A stretch of DNA of 64,000 nt from Nematostella vectensis (lineage: Eukaryota; Cnidaria; Anthozoa; Actiniaria; Edwardsiidae). The stretch lies in NCBI RefSeq assembly GCF_932526225.1, contig NC_064045.1, forward strand, positions 15,496,442-15,560,441, read 5' to 3'. Position numbers and translations under genes: made by a program. The first letter of the stretch is position 1, and the number at the start of each line of letters is the position of its first letter. Positions 47,189 to 61,983 of this stretch are shown here, piece after piece. The notes below the pieces were generated by a model that ran no database searches, was not told where the DNA came from, and saw only the letters and a program-made list of their open reading frames with translations.

Positions 47189-50100
47189 AACAGTATAATT
47201 AAGTATCGATATTAAAAAAATAATAATAAAGAAAAAAAAAATAGGCTATCAGCGGGAATCGAACCCGAGTCGCTGCGTTAGTAGTCAAGTGCCCGCAACG
47301 AAAGACTAACGTGGCATTACTGAAGGGAATTGTAATGAAAATTACTTTTAATACTATTGGTATCGTAAACTATCCCAAGCAAAGTCACCATCGGAATGGA
47401 GGTTACATTAGGGAAAAGCTTCAGGGTTACATTCGGGAATTTGTTTTACGAGTGTAACCTCCAAAAGGTTACAATCGATAATTTTTTTTCCGAATGTAAA
47501 TTCCAAAAAGTAACATTAGGAAAAATAAAACAGTATACTCGGAAAAAAAAGGTATATCAATCTATCGAGCGCTATGCTCTATGTTAGAATCTACTTAATC
47601 AAGTTATCCAAGGAATCTAGTCAGTTCTTGTGTGCATAAAATATGTACAGGATCCTGAACAAAGCATGAGCACATCAAAGATGCTGAGAGTACATAAAAA
47701 TGTCCCTATACCTTCTTTTTATGTCATGACACACCAAGAACAGTATAATTAAGTATCGATATTTAAAAAAAAAATAAAGAAAAAAAATAGGCTATCAGCG
47801 GGAATCGAACCCGGGTCGCTGCGTTAGTAGTCAAGTGCCCGCAACGAAAGACTAACGTGGCATTGCTGAAGGGAATTGTAATGAAAATTACTTTTAATAC
47901 TATTGGTATCGTAAACTATCCCAAGCAAAGTCACCATCGGACTGGAGGTTACATTCGGGAAAAGCTTCAGGGTTACATTCGGGAATTTGTTTTACGAGTG
48001 TAACCTCCAAAAGGTTACAATCAATAATTTTGTTTCCGAATGTAAATTCCAAAAAGTAACATTAGGAAAAATAAAACAGTATACTCGGAAAAAAGGTATA
48101 TCAATCTATCGAGCGCTATGCTCTATGTTAGAATCTACTTAATCAAGTTATCCAAGGAATCTAGTTAGTTCTTGTGCGCATAAAATATGTACATGATCCT
48201 GAACAAAGCATGAGCACATCAAAGATGCTGAGAGTACATAAAAATGTCCCTATACCTTCTTTTTATGTCATGACACACCAAGAACAGTATAATTAAGTAT
48301 CGATATTTAAAAAAAAAATAAAGAAAAAAAAAATAGGCTATCAGCGGGAATCGAACCCGGGTCGCTGCGGTAGTAGTCAAGTGCCCGCAACGAAAGACTA
48401 ACGTGGCATTACTGAAGGGAATTGTAATGAAAATTACTTTTAATACTATTGGTATCGTAAACTATCCAAAGCAAAGTCACCATCGAACTGGAGGTTACAT
48501 TCGGGAAAAGCTTCAGGGTTACATTCGGGAATTTGTTTTACGAGTGTAACCTCCAAAAGGTTACCATCGATAATTTTTTTTCCGAATGTAAATTCCAAAA
48601 AGTAACATTATGAAAAATAAAACAGTATACTCGGAAAAAAGGTATATCAATCTATCGAGCGCTATGCTCTATGTTAAAATCTACTTAATCAAGTTATCCA
48701 AGGAATCTAGTTAGTTCTTGTGTGCATAAAATATGTACAGGATCCTAAACAAAGCATGAGCACATCAAAGATGCTGAGAGTACATAAAAATGTCCCTATA
48801 CCTTCTTTTTATGTCATGACACACCAAGAACAGTATAATTAAGTATCGATATTTAAAAAAAAAATAAAGAAAAAAAATAGGCTATCAGCGGGAATCGAAC
48901 CCGGGTCGCTGCGTTAGTAGTCAAGTGCCCGCAACAAAAAACTAACGTGGCATTGCTGAAGGGAATTGTAATGAAAATTACTTTTAATACTATTGGTGTC
49001 GTAAACTATCCCAAGCAAAGTCACCATCGGACTGGAGGTTACATTTGGGAAAAGCTTCAGGGTTACATTCGGGAATTTGTTTTACGAGTGTAACCTCCAA
49101 AAGGTTACAATCGATAATTTTTTTTCCGAATGTAAATTCCAAAAAAGTAACATTAGGAAAATAAAACAGTATACTCGGAAAAAAAGGTATATCAATCTAT
49201 CGAGCGCTATGCTCTATGTTAGAATCTACTTAATCAAGTTATCCAAGGAATCTAGTCAGTTCTTGTGTGCATAAAATATGTACAGGATCCTGAACAAAGC
49301 ATGAGCACATCAAAGATGCTGAGAGTACATAAAAATGTTCCTATACCTTCTTTTTATGTCATGACACACCAAGAACAGTATAATTAAGTATCGATATTTA
49401 AAAAAAATAAAGAAAAAAATAGGCTATCAGCGGGAATCGAACCCGGGTCGCTGCGTTAGTAGTCAAGTGCCCGCAACGAAAGACTAACGTGGCATTGCTG
49501 AAGGGAATTGTAATGAAAATTACTTTTAATACTATTGGTATCGTAAACTATCCCAAGCAAAGTCACCATCGGACTGGAGGTTACATTCGGGAAAAGCTTC
49601 AGGGTTACATTCGGGAATTTGTTTTACGAGTGTAACCTCCAAAAGGTTACAATCAATAATTTTGTTTCCGAATGTAAATTCCAAAAAGTAACATTAGGAA
49701 AAATAAAACAGTATACTCGGAAAAAAGGTATATCAATCTATCGAGCGCTATGCTCTATGTTAGAATCTACTTAATCAAGTTATCCAAGGAATCTAGTTAG
49801 TTCTTGTGCGCATAAAATATGTACATGATCCTGAACAAAGCATGAGCACATCAAAGATGCTGAGAGTACATAAAAATGTCCCTATACCTTCTTTTTATGT
49901 CATGACACACCAAGAACAGTATAATTAAGTATCGATATTTAAAAAAAAAAATAAAGAAAAAAAAAATAGGCTATTAGCGGGAATCGAACCCGGGTCGCTG
50001 CGGTAGTAGTCAAGTGACCCCAACGAAAGACTAACGTGGCATTGCTGAAGGGAATTGTAATGAAAATTACTTTTAATACTATTGGTATCGTAAACTATCC

Positions 50101-53100
50101 AAAGCAAAGTCACCATCGAACTGGAGGTTACATCCGGGAAAAGCTTCAGGGTTACATTCGGGAATTTGTTTTACGAGTGTAACCTCCAAAAGGTTACCAT
50201 CGATAATTTTTTTTCCGAATGTAAATTCCAAAAAGTAACATTAGGAAAAATAAAAATGTATACTCGGAAAAAAAGGTATATCAATCTATCGAGCGCTATG
50301 CTCTATGTTAGAATCTACTTAATCAAGTTATCCAAGGAATCTAGTTAGTTCTTGTGTGCATAAAATATGTACAGGATCCTGAACAAAGCATGAGCACATC
50401 AAAGATGCTGAGAGTACATAAAAATGTCCCTATACCTTCTTTTTATGTCATGACACACCAAGAACAGTATAATTAAGTATCGATATTTAAAAAAAAAAAT
50501 AAAGAAAAAAAAAATAGGCTATCAGCGGGAATCGAACCCGGGTCGCTGCGGTAGTAGTCAAGTGCCCGCAACGAAAGACTAACGTGGCATTGCTGAAGGG
50601 AATTGTAATGAAAATTACTTTTAATACTATTGGTATCGTAAACTATCCAAAGCAAAGTCACCATCGAACTGGAGGTTACATTCGGGAAAAGCTTCAGGGT
50701 TACATTCGGGAATTTGTTTTACGAGTGTAACCTCCAAAAGGTTACCATCGATAATTTTTTTTCCGAATGTAAATTCCAAAAAGTAACATTAGGAAAAATA
50801 AAAGAGTATACTCGGAAAAAAAGGTATATCAATCTATCGAGCGCTATGCTCTATGTTAGAATCTACTTAATCAAGTTATCCAAGGAATCTAGTTAGTTCT
50901 TGTGTGCATAAAATATGTACAGGATCCTGAACAAAGCATGAGCACATCAAAGATGCTGAGAGTACATAAAAATGTCCCTATACCTTCTTTTTATGTCATG
51001 ACACACCAAGAACAGTATAATTAAGTATCGATATTTAAAAAAAAAAAATAAAGAAAAAAAAATAGTCTATCAGCGGGAATCGAGCCCGGGTCGCTGCGTT
51101 AGTAGTCAAGTGCCCGCAACGAAAGACTAACGTGGCATTGCTGAAGGGAATTGTAATGAAAATTACTTTTAATACTATTGGTATCGTAAACTATCCCAAG
51201 AAAAGTCACCATCGGACTGGAGGTTATATTCGGGAAAAGCTTCAGGGTTACATTCGGGAATTTGTTTTACGAGTGTAACCTCCAAAAGGTTACAATCGAT
51301 AATTTTTTTTTTCGAATGTAAATTCCAAAAAGTAACATTAGGAAAAATAAAACAGTATACTCAGAAAAAAAGGTATATCAATCTATCGAGCGCTATGCTC
51401 TATGTTAGAATCTACTTAATCAAGTTATCCAAGGAATCTAGTTAGCTCTTGTGTGCATAAAATATGTACAGGATCCTGAACAAAGCATGAGCACATCAAA
51501 GATGCTGAGAGTACATAAAAATGTCCCTATACCTTCTTTTTATGTCATGACACACCAAGAACAGTATAATTAAGTATCGATATTTAAAAAAAAAATAAAG
51601 AAAAAAAAAAGGCTATCAGCGGGAATCGAACCAAGGTCGCTGCGTTAGTAGTTAAGTGCCCGCAACGAAAGACTAACGTGGCATTGTTGAAGGGAATTAT
51701 AATGAAAATTACTTTTAATACTATTGGTATCGTAAACTATCCCAAGCAAAGTCACCATCGGACTGGAGGTTACATTCGGGAAAAGCTTCAGGGTTACATT
51801 CGGGAATTTGTTTTACGAGTGTAACCTCCAAAAGGTTACAATCGATAATTTTTTTTCCGAATGTAAATTCCAAAAAGTAACATTAGGAAAATAAAACAGT
51901 ATACTCGGTAAAAAAGGTATATCAATCTATCGAGCGCTATGCTCTATGTTAGAATCTACTTAATCAAGTTATCCAAGGAATTTAGTTAGTTCTTGTGTGC
52001 ATAAAATATGTACAGGATCCTGAACAAAGCATGAGCACATCAAAGATGCTGAGAGTACATAAAAATGTCCCTATACCTTCTTTTTATGTCATGACACACC
52101 AAGAACAGTATAATTAAGTATCGATATTTAAAAAAAAATAAAGAAAAAAAATAGGCTATCAGCGGGAATCGAACCCGGGTCGCTGCGTTAGTAGTCAAGT
52201 GCCCGCAACGAAAGACTAACGTGGCATTGCTGAAGGGAATTGTAATGAAAATTACTTTTAATACTATTGGTATCGTAAACTATCCCAAGCAAAGTCACCA
52301 TCGGACTGGAGGTTACATTCGGGAAAAGCTTCAGGGTTACATTCGGGAATTTGTTTTACGAGTGTAACCTCTAAAAGGTTACAATCAATAATTTTGTTTC
52401 CGAATGTAAATTCCAAAAAGTAACATTAGGAAAAATAAAAGAGTATACTCGGAAAAAAAGGTATATCAATCTATCGAGCGCTATGCTCTATGTTAGAATC
52501 TACTTAATCAAGTTATCCAAGGAATCTAGTTAGTTCTTGTGCGCATAAAATATGTACATGATCCTGAACAAAGCATGAGCACATCAAAGATGCTGAGAGT
52601 ACATAAAAATGTCCCAATACCTTCTTTTTATGTCATGACACACCAAGAACAGTATAATTAAGTATCGATATTTAAAAAAAAAAAAAAGAAAAAAAAAATA
52701 GGCTATCAGCGGGAATCGAACCCGGGTCGCTGCGTTAGTAGTCAAGTGCCCGCAACGAAAGACTAACGTGGCATTGCTGAAGGGAATTGTAATGAAAATT
52801 ACTTTTAATACTATTGGTATCGTAAACTATACCAAGCAAAGTCACCATCGGACTGGAGGTTACATTCGGGAAAAGCTTCAGGGTTACATTCGGGAATTTG
52901 TTTTACGAGTGTAACCTCTAAAAGGTTACAATCAATAATTTTGTTTCCGAATGTAAATTCCAAAAAGTAGCTTTAGGAAAAATAAAACAGTATACTCGGA
53001 AAAAAAGGTATATCAATCTATCGAGCGCTATGCTCTATGTTAGAATCTACTTAATCAAGTTATCCAAGGAATCTAGTTAGTTCTTGTGTGCATAAGATAT

Positions 53101-53194
53101 GTACAGGATCCTGAACAAAGCATGAGCACATCAAAGATGCTGAGAGTACATAAAAATGTCCCTATACCTTCTTTTTATGTCATGACACACCAAG
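47189..53194. repeat. Long HOR cycle 3: 11 monomers, 6006 bp
   Basis: Monomers at 47189 Q, 47739 N', 48283 U-like, 48829 S, 49374 N', 49915 U, 50463 V, 51011 W, 51560 T', 52104 N and 52648 P. This is the fullest form of the cycle. The others can be derived from it by loss of the S-N'-U-V segment, of T', or of single units. Confidence 0.9.
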
Positions 53195-56100
53195 AACAGT
53201 ATAATTAAGTATCGATATTAAAAAAATAATAATAAAGAAAAAAAAAATAGACTATCAGCGGGAATCGAACCCGAGTCGCTGCGTTAGTAGTCAAGTGCCC
53301 GCAACGAAAGACTAACGTGGCATTACTGAAGGGAATTGTAATGAAAATTACTTTTAATACTATTGGTATCGTAAACTATCCCAAGCAAAGTCACCATCGG
53401 AATGGAGGTTACATTAGGGAAAAGCTTCAGGGTTACATTCGGGAATTTGTTTTACGAGTGTAACCTCCAAAAGGTTACAATCGATAATTTTTTTTCCAAA
53501 TGTAAATTCCAAAAAGTAACATTAGGAAAAATAAAACAGTATACTCGGAAAAAAAAGGTATATCAATCTATCGAGCGCTATGCTCTATGTTAGAATCTAC
53601 TTAATCAAGTTATCCAAGGAATCTAGTCAGTTCTTGTGTGCATAAAATATGTACAGGATCCTGAACAAAGCATGAGCACATCAAAGATGCTGAGAGTACA
53701 TAAAAATGTCCCTATACCTTCTTTTTATGTCATGACACACCAAGAACAGTATAATTAAGTATCGATATTTAAAAAAAAAATAAAGAAAAAAAATAGGCTA
53801 TCAGCGGGAATCGAACCCGGGTCGCTGCGTTAGTAGTCAAGTGCCCGCAACGAAAGACTAACGTGGCATTGCTGAAAGGAATTGTAATGAAAATTACTTT
53901 TAATACTATTGGTATCGTAAACTATCCCAAGCAAAGTCACCATCGGACTGGAGGTTACATTCGGGAAAAGCTTCAGGGTTACATTCGGGAATTTGTTTTA
54001 CGAGTGTAACCTCCAAAAGGTTACAATCAATAATTTTGTTTCCGAATGTAAATTCCAAAAAGTAACATTAGGAAAAATAAAACAGTATACTCGGAAAAAA
54101 GGTATATCAATCTATCGAGCGCTATGCTCTATGTTAGAATCTACTTAATCAAGTTATCCAAGGAATCTAGTTAGTTCTTGTGCGCATAAAATATGTACAT
54201 GATCCTGAACAAAGCATGAGCACATCAAAGATGCTGAGAGTACATAAAAATGTCCCTATACCTTCTTTTTATGTCATGACACACCAAGAACAGTATAATT
54301 AAGTATCGATATTTAAAAAAAAAATAAAGAAAAAAAAAATAGGCTATCAGCGGGAATCGAACCCGGGTCGCTGCGGTAGTAGTCAAGTGCCCGCAACGAA
54401 AGACTAACGTGGCATTACTGAAGGGAATTGTAATGAAAATTACTTTTAATACTATTGGTATCGTAAACTATCCAAAGCAAAGTCACCATCGAACTGGAGG
54501 TTACATTCGGGAAAAGCTTCAGGGTTACATTCGGGAATTTGTTTTACGAGTGTAACCTCCAAAAGGTTACCATCGATAATTTTTTTTCCGAATGTAAATT
54601 CCAAAAAGTAACATTAGGAAAAATAAAACAGTATACTCGGAAAAAAGGTATATCAATCTATCGAGCGCTATGCTCTATGTTAGAACCTACTTAATCAAGT
54701 TATCCAAGGAATCTAGTTAGTTCTTGTGTGCATAAAATATGTACAGGATCCTGAACAAAGCATGAGCACATCAAAGATGCTGAGAGTACATAAAAATGTC
54801 CCTATACCTTCTTTTTATGTCATGACACACCAAGAACAGTATAATTAAGTATCGATATTTAAAAAAAAAAATAAAGAAAAAAAAATAGGCTATCAGCGGG
54901 AATCGAGCCCGGGTCGCTGCGTTAGTAGTCAAGTGCCCGCAACGAAAGACTAACGTGGCATTGCTGAAGGGAATTGTAATGAAAATTACTTTTAATACTA
55001 TTGGTATCGTAAACTATCCCAAGAAAAGTCACCATCGGACTGGAGGTTATATTCGGGAAAAGCTTCAGGGTTACATTCGGGAATTTGTTTTACGAGTGTA
55101 ACCTCCAAAAGGTTACAATCGATAATTTTTTTTTTCGAATGTAAATTCCAAAAAGTAACATTAGGAAAAATAAAACAGTATACTCAGAAAAAAAGGTATA
55201 TCAATCTATCGAGCGCTATGCTCTATGTTAGAATCTACTTAATCAAGTTATCCACAGAATCTAGTTAGCTCTTGTGTGCATAAAATATGTACAGGATCCT
55301 GAACAAAGCATGAGCACATCAAAGATGCTGAGAGTACATAAAAATGTCCCTATACCTTCTTTTTATGTCATGACACACCAAGAACAGTATAATTAAGTAT
55401 CGATATTTAAAAAAAAAATAAAGAAAAAAAAAAAGGCTATCAGCGGGAATCGAACCAAGGTCGCTGCGTTAGTAGTTAAGTGCCCGCAACGAAAGACTAA
55501 CGTGGCATTGTTGAAGGGAATTATAATGAAAATTACTTTTAATACTATTGGTATCGTAAACTATCCCAAGCAAAGTCACCATCGGACTGGAGGTTACATT
55601 CGGGAAAAGCTTCAGGGTTACATTCGGGAATTTGTTTTACGAGTGTAACCTCCAAAAGGTTACAATCGATAATTTTTTTTCCGAATGTAAATTCCAAAAA
55701 GTAACATTAGGAAAATAAAACAGTATACTCGGTAAAAAAGGTATATCAATCTATCGAGCGCTATGCTCTATGTTAGAATCTACTTAATCAAGTTATCCAA
55801 GGAATCTAGTTAGTTCTTGTGTGCATAAAATATGTACAGGATCCTGAACAAAGCATGAGCACATCAAAGATGCTGAGAGTACATAAAAATGTCCCTATAC
55901 CTTCTTTTTATGTCATGACACACCAAGAACAGTATAATTAAGTATCGATATTTAAAAAAAAATAAAGAAAAAAAATAGGCTATCAGCGGGAATCGAACCC
56001 GGGTCGCTGCGTTAGTAGTCAAGTGCCCGCAACGAAAGACTAACGTGGCATTGCTGAAGGGAATTGTAATGAAAATTACTTTTAATACTATTGGTATCGT

Positions 56101-57016
56101 AAACTATCCCAAGCAAAGTCACCATCGGACTGGAGGTTACATTCGGGAAAAGCTTCAGGGTTACATTCGGGAATTTGTTTTACGAGTGTAACCTCTAAAA
56201 GGTTACAATCAATAATTTTGTTTCCGAATGTAAATTCCAAAAAGTAACATTAGGAAAAATAAAAGAGTATACTCGGAAAAAAAGGTATATCAATCTATCG
56301 AGCGCTATGCTCTATGTTAGAATCTACTTAAACAAGTTATCCAAGGAATCTAGTTAGTTCTTGTGCGCATAAAATATGTACATGATCCTGAACAAAGCAT
56401 GAGCACATCAAAGATGCTGAGAGTACATAAAAATGTCCCAATACCTTCTTTTTATGTCATGACACACCAAGAACAGTATAATTAAGTATCGATATTTAAA
56501 AAAAAAAAAGAAAAAAAAAATAGGCTATCAGCGGGAATCGAACCCGGGTCGCTGCGTTAGTAGTCAAGTGCCCGCAACGAAAGACTAACGTGGCATTGCT
56601 AAAGGGAATTGTAATGAAAATTACTTTTAATACTATTGGTATCGTAAACTATACCAAGCAAAGTCACCATCGGACTGGAGGTTACATTCGGGAAAAGCTT
56701 CAGGGTTACATTCGGGAATTTGTTTTACGAGTGTAACCTCTAAAAGGTTACAATCAATAATTTTGTTTCCGAATGTAAATTCCAAAAAGTAGCTTTAGGA
56801 AAAATAAAACAGTATACTCGGAAAAAAAGGTATATCAATCTATCGAGCGCTATGCTCTATGTTAGAATCTACTTAATCAAGTTATCCAAGGAATCTAGTT
56901 AGTTCTTGTGTGCATAAGATATTTACAGGATCCTGAACAAAGCATGAGCACATCAAAGATGCTGAGAGTACATAAAAATGTCCCTATACCTTCTTTTTAT
57001 GTCATGACACACCAAG
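53195..57016. repeat. Long HOR cycle 4: Q-N'-U-W-T'-N-P (7 monomers, 3822 bp)
   Basis: Monomers at 53195, 53745, 54289, 54835, 55383, 55928 and 56472. It has the same number of units as cycle 1 but a different composition: T' is present and V absent, so the two 7-mers arose by different deletions. Confidence 0.9.
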
Positions 57017-59765
57017 AACAGTATAATTAAGTATCGATATTAAAAAAATAATAATAAAGAAAAAAAAATAGGCTATCAGCGGGAATCGAACCCGAGTCGC
57101 TGCGTTAGTAGTCAAGTGCCCGCAACGAAAGACTAACGTGGCATTACTGAAGGGAATTGTAATGAAAATTACTTTTAATACTATTGGTATCGTAAACTAT
57201 CCCAAGCAAAGTCACCATCGGAATGGAGGTTACATTAGGGAAAAGCTTCAGGGTTACATTCGGGAATTTGTTTTACGAGTGTAACCTCCAAAAGGTTACA
57301 ATCGATAATTTTTTTTCCGAATGTAAATTCCAAAAAGTAACATTAGGAAAAATAAAACAGTATACTCGGAAAAAAAAGGTATATCAATCTATCGAGCGCT
57401 ATGCTCTATGTTAGAATCTACTTAATCAAGTTATCCAAGGAATCTAGTCAGTTCTTGTGTGCATAAAATATGTACAGGATCCTGAACAAAGCATGAGCAC
57501 ATCAAAGATGCTGAGAGTACATAAAAATGTCCCTATACCTTCTTTTTATGTCATGACACACCAAGAACAGTATAATTAAGTATCGATATTTAAAAAAAAA
57601 ATAAAGAAAAAAAATAGGCTATCAGCGGGAATCGAACCCGGGTCGCTGCGTTAGTAGTCAAGTGCCCGCAACGAAAGACTAACGTGGCATTGCTGAAGGG
57701 AATTGTAATGAAAATTACTTTTAATACTATTGGTATCGTAAACTATCCCAAGCAAAGTCACCATCGGACTGGAGGTTACATTCGGGAAAAGCTTCAGGGT
57801 TACATTCGGGAATTTGTTTTACGAGTGTAACCTCCAAAAGGTTACAATCAATAATTTTGTTTCCGAATGTAAATTCCAAAAAGTAACATTAGGAAAAATA
57901 AAACAGTATACTCGGAAAAAAGGTATATCAATCTATCGAGCGCTATGCTCTATGTTAGAATCTACTTAATCAAGTTATCCAAGGAATCTAGTTAGTTCTT
58001 GTGCGCATAAAATATGTACATGATCCTGAACAAAGCATGAGCACATCAAAGATGCTGAGAGTACATAAAAATGTCCCTATACCTTCTTTTTATGTCATGA
58101 CACACCAAGAACAGTATAATTAAGTATCGATATTTAAAAAAAAAATAAAGAAAAAAAAAATAGGCTATCAGCGGGAATCGAACCCGGGTCGCTGCGGTAG
58201 TAGTCAAGTGCCCGCAACGAAAGACTAACGTGGCATTACTAAAGGGAATTGTAATGAAAATTACTTTTAATACTATTGGTATCGTAAACTATCCAAAGCA
58301 AAGTCACCATCGAACTGGAGGTTACATTCGGGAAAAGCTTCAGGGTTACATTCGGGAATTTGTTTTACGAGTGTAACCTCCAAAAGGTTACCATCGATAA
58401 TTTTTTTTCCGAATGTAAATTCCAAAAAGTAACATTAGGAAAAATAAAACAGTATACTCGGAAAAAAGGTATATCAATCTATCGAGCGCTATGCTCTATG
58501 TTAAAATCTACTTAATCAAGTTATCCAAGGAATCTAGTTAGTTCTTGTGTGCATAAAATATGTACAGGATCCTAAACAAAGCATGAGCACATCAAAGATG
58601 CTGAGAGTACATAAAAATGTCCCTATACCTTCTTTTTATGTCATGACACACCAAGAACAGTATAATTAAGTATCGATATTTAAAAAAAAAATAAAGAAAA
58701 AAAATAGGCTATCAGCGGGAATCGAACCCGGGTCGCTGCGTTAGTAGTCAAGTGCCCGCAATAAAAAACTAACGTGGCATTGCTGAAGGGAATTGTAATG
58801 AAAATTACTTTTAATACTATTGGTATCGTAAACTATCCCAAGCAAAGTCACCATCGGACTGGAGGTTACATTTGGGAAAAGCTTCAGGGTTACATTCGGG
58901 AATTTGTTTTACGAGTGTAACCTCCAAAAGGTTACAATCGATAATTTTTTTTCCGAATGTAAATTCCAAAAAAGTAACATTAGGAAAATAAAACAGTATA
59001 CTCGGAAAAAAAGGTATATCAATCTATCGAGCGCTATGCTCTATGTTAGAATCTACTTAATCAAGTTATCCAAGGAATCTAGTCAGTTCTTGTGTGCATA
59101 AAATATGTACAGGATCCTGAACAAAGCATGAGCACATCAAAGATGCTGAGAGTACATAAAAATGTTCCTATACCTTCTTTTTATGTCATGACACACCAAG
59201 AACAGTATAATTAAGTATCGATATTTAAAAAAAATAAAGAAAAAAAATAGGCTATCAGCGGGAATCGAACCCGGGTCGCTGCGTTAGTAGTCAAGTGCCC
59301 GCAACGAAAGACTAACGTGGCATTGCTGAAGGGAATTGTAATGAAAATTACTTTTAATACTATTGGTATCGTAAACTATCCCAAGCAAAGTCACCATCGG
59401 ACTGGAGGTTACATTCGGGAAAAGCTTCAGGGTTACATTCGGGAATTTGTTTTACGAGTGTAACCTCTAAAAGGTTACAATCAATAATTTTGATTCCGAA
59501 TGTAAATTCCAAAAAGTAACATTAGGAAAAATAAAACAGTATACTCGGAAAAAAAGGTATATCAATCTATCGAGCGCTATGCTCTATGTTAGAATCTACT
59601 TAATCAAGTTATCCAAGAAATCTAGTTAGTTCTTGTGCGCATAAAATATGTACATGATCCTGAACAAAGCATGAGTACATCAAAGATGCTGAGAGTACAT
59701 AAAAATGTCCCAATATCTTCTTTTTATGTCATGATACACCAAGAACAGTATAATTAAGTATCGAT

Positions 59766-59802
<37 letters not shown>

Positions 59803-60296
59803 GGCTATCAGCGGGAATCGAACCCGGGTCGCTGCAGTAGTAGTCAAGTGCCCGCAACGAAAGACTAATGTGGCATTGCTGAAGGGAATTGTAATGAAAA
59901 TTACTTTTAATACTATTGGTATCGTAAACTATCCAAAGCAAAGTCACCATTGGACTGGAGGTTACATTCGGGAAAAGCTTCAGGGTTACATTCGGGAATT
60001 TGTTTTACGAAAGTAACCTCCAAAAGGTTACCATCGATAATTTTTTTTCCGAATGTAAATTCCAAAAAGTAACATTAGGAAAAATAAAACAGTATACTCG
60101 GAAAAATAGGTATATCAATCTATCGAGCGCTATGCTCTATGTTAGAATCTACTTAATCAAGTTATCCAAGGAATCTAGTCAGTTCTTGTGTGCATAAAAT
60201 ATGTACAGGATCCTGAACAAAGCATGAGCACATCAAAGATGCTGAGAGTACATAAAAATGTTCCTATACCTTCTTTTTATGTCATGACACACCAAG
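57017..60296. repeat. Long HOR cycle 5, diverging (Q-N'-U-S-N-U)
   Basis: Monomers at 57017 Q, 57566 N', 58110 U-like, 58656 S, 59201 N and 59744 U-like. The first four match 47189-49373 in order and in private marks (see findings). The 59744 unit has a 31-base pure A-run and several unique changes (CTGCAGTAG, CTAATGTGG, ACGAAAGTAACC), marking the edge of the homogenised block. Confidence 0.88.
59770..59800 (+). repeat. Expanded A-tract (31 A)
   Basis: The longest homopolymer in the window, in the 59744 unit, with no interruptions. A related long run broken by one G is in the 61927 unit. Confidence 0.8.
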
Positions 60297-61949
60297 AACA
60301 GTATAATTAAGTATCGATATTTAAAAAAAAATAAAGAAAAAAAATAGGCTATCAGCGGGAATCGAACCCGGGTCGCTGCGTTAGTAGTCAAGTGCCCGCA
60401 ACGAAAGACTAACGTGGCATTGCTGAAGGGAATTGTAATGAAAATTACTTTTAATACTATTGGTATCGTAAACTATCCCAAGCAAAGTCACCATCGGACT
60501 GGAGGTTACATTCGGGAAAAGCTTCAGGGTTACATTCGGGAATTTGTTTTACGAGTGTAACCTCCAAAAGGTTACAATCAATAATTTTGTTTCCGAATGT
60601 AAATTCCAAAAAGTAACATTAGGAAAAATAAAACAGTATACTCGGAAAAAAGGTATATCAATCTATCGAGCGCTATGCTCTATGTTAGAATCTACTTAAT
60701 CAAGTTATCCAAGGAATCTAGTTAGTTCTTGTGTGCATAAAATATGTACAGGATCCTGAACAAAGCATGAGCACATCAAAGATGCTGAGAGTACATAAAA
60801 ATGTCCCTATACCTTCTTTTTATGTCATGACACACCAAGAACACTATAATTAAGTATCGATATTAAAAATAAAAAATAAAGGAAAAAAATAGGCTATCAG
60901 CGGGAATCGAACCCGGGTCGCTGCGTTAGTAGTCAAGTGCCCGCAACGAAAGACTAACGTGGCATTGCTGAAGGGAATTGTAATGAAAATTACTTTTAAT
61001 ACTATTGGTATCGTAAACTATCCCAAGCAAAGTCACCATCGGACTGGAGGTTACATTTGGGAAAAGCTTCAGGGTTACATTCGGGAATTTGTTTTACGAG
61101 TGTAACCTCCAAAAGGTTACAATCGATAATTTTTTTTCCGAATGTAAATTCCAAAAAGTAACATTAGGAAAATAAAACAGTATACTCGGAAAAAAAGGTA
61201 TATCAATCTATCGAGCGCTATGCTCTATGTTAGAATCTACTTAATCAAGTTATCCAAGGAATCTAGTTAGTTCTTGAGTGCATAAAATATGTACAGGATC
61301 CTGAACAAAGCATGAGCACATCAAAGATGCTGAGAGTACATAAAAATGTCCCTATACCTTCTTTTTATGTCATGACACACCAAGAACAGTATAATTAAGT
61401 ATCGATATTTAAAAAAAAATAAAGAAAAAAAAATAGGCTATCAGCGGGAATCAAACCCGGGTCGCTGCGTTAGTAGTCAAGTGCCCGCAACGAAAGACTA
61501 ACGTGGCATTGCTGAAGGGAATTGTAATGAAAATTACTTTTAATACTATTGGTATCGTAAACTATAAGCAAAGTCACCATCGGAATGGAGGTTACATTCG
61601 GGAAAAGCTTCAGGGTTACATTCGGGAATTTGTTTTACGAGTGTAACCTCTAAAAGGTTACAATCAATAATTTTGTTTCCGAATGTAAATTCCAAAAAGT
61701 AACATTAGGAAAAATAAAACAGTATACTCGGAAAAAAAGGTATATCAATCTATCGAGCGCTATGCTCTATGTTAGAATCTACTTAATCAAGTTATCCAAG
61801 GAATCTAGTTAGTTCTTGTGCGCATAAAATATGTACATGATCCTGAACAAAGCATGAGTACATCAAAGATGCTGAGAGTACATAAAAATGTCCCAATATC
61901 TTCTTTTTATGTCATGATACACCAAGAACAGTATAATTAAGTATCGATA

Positions 61950-61983
<34 letters not shown>

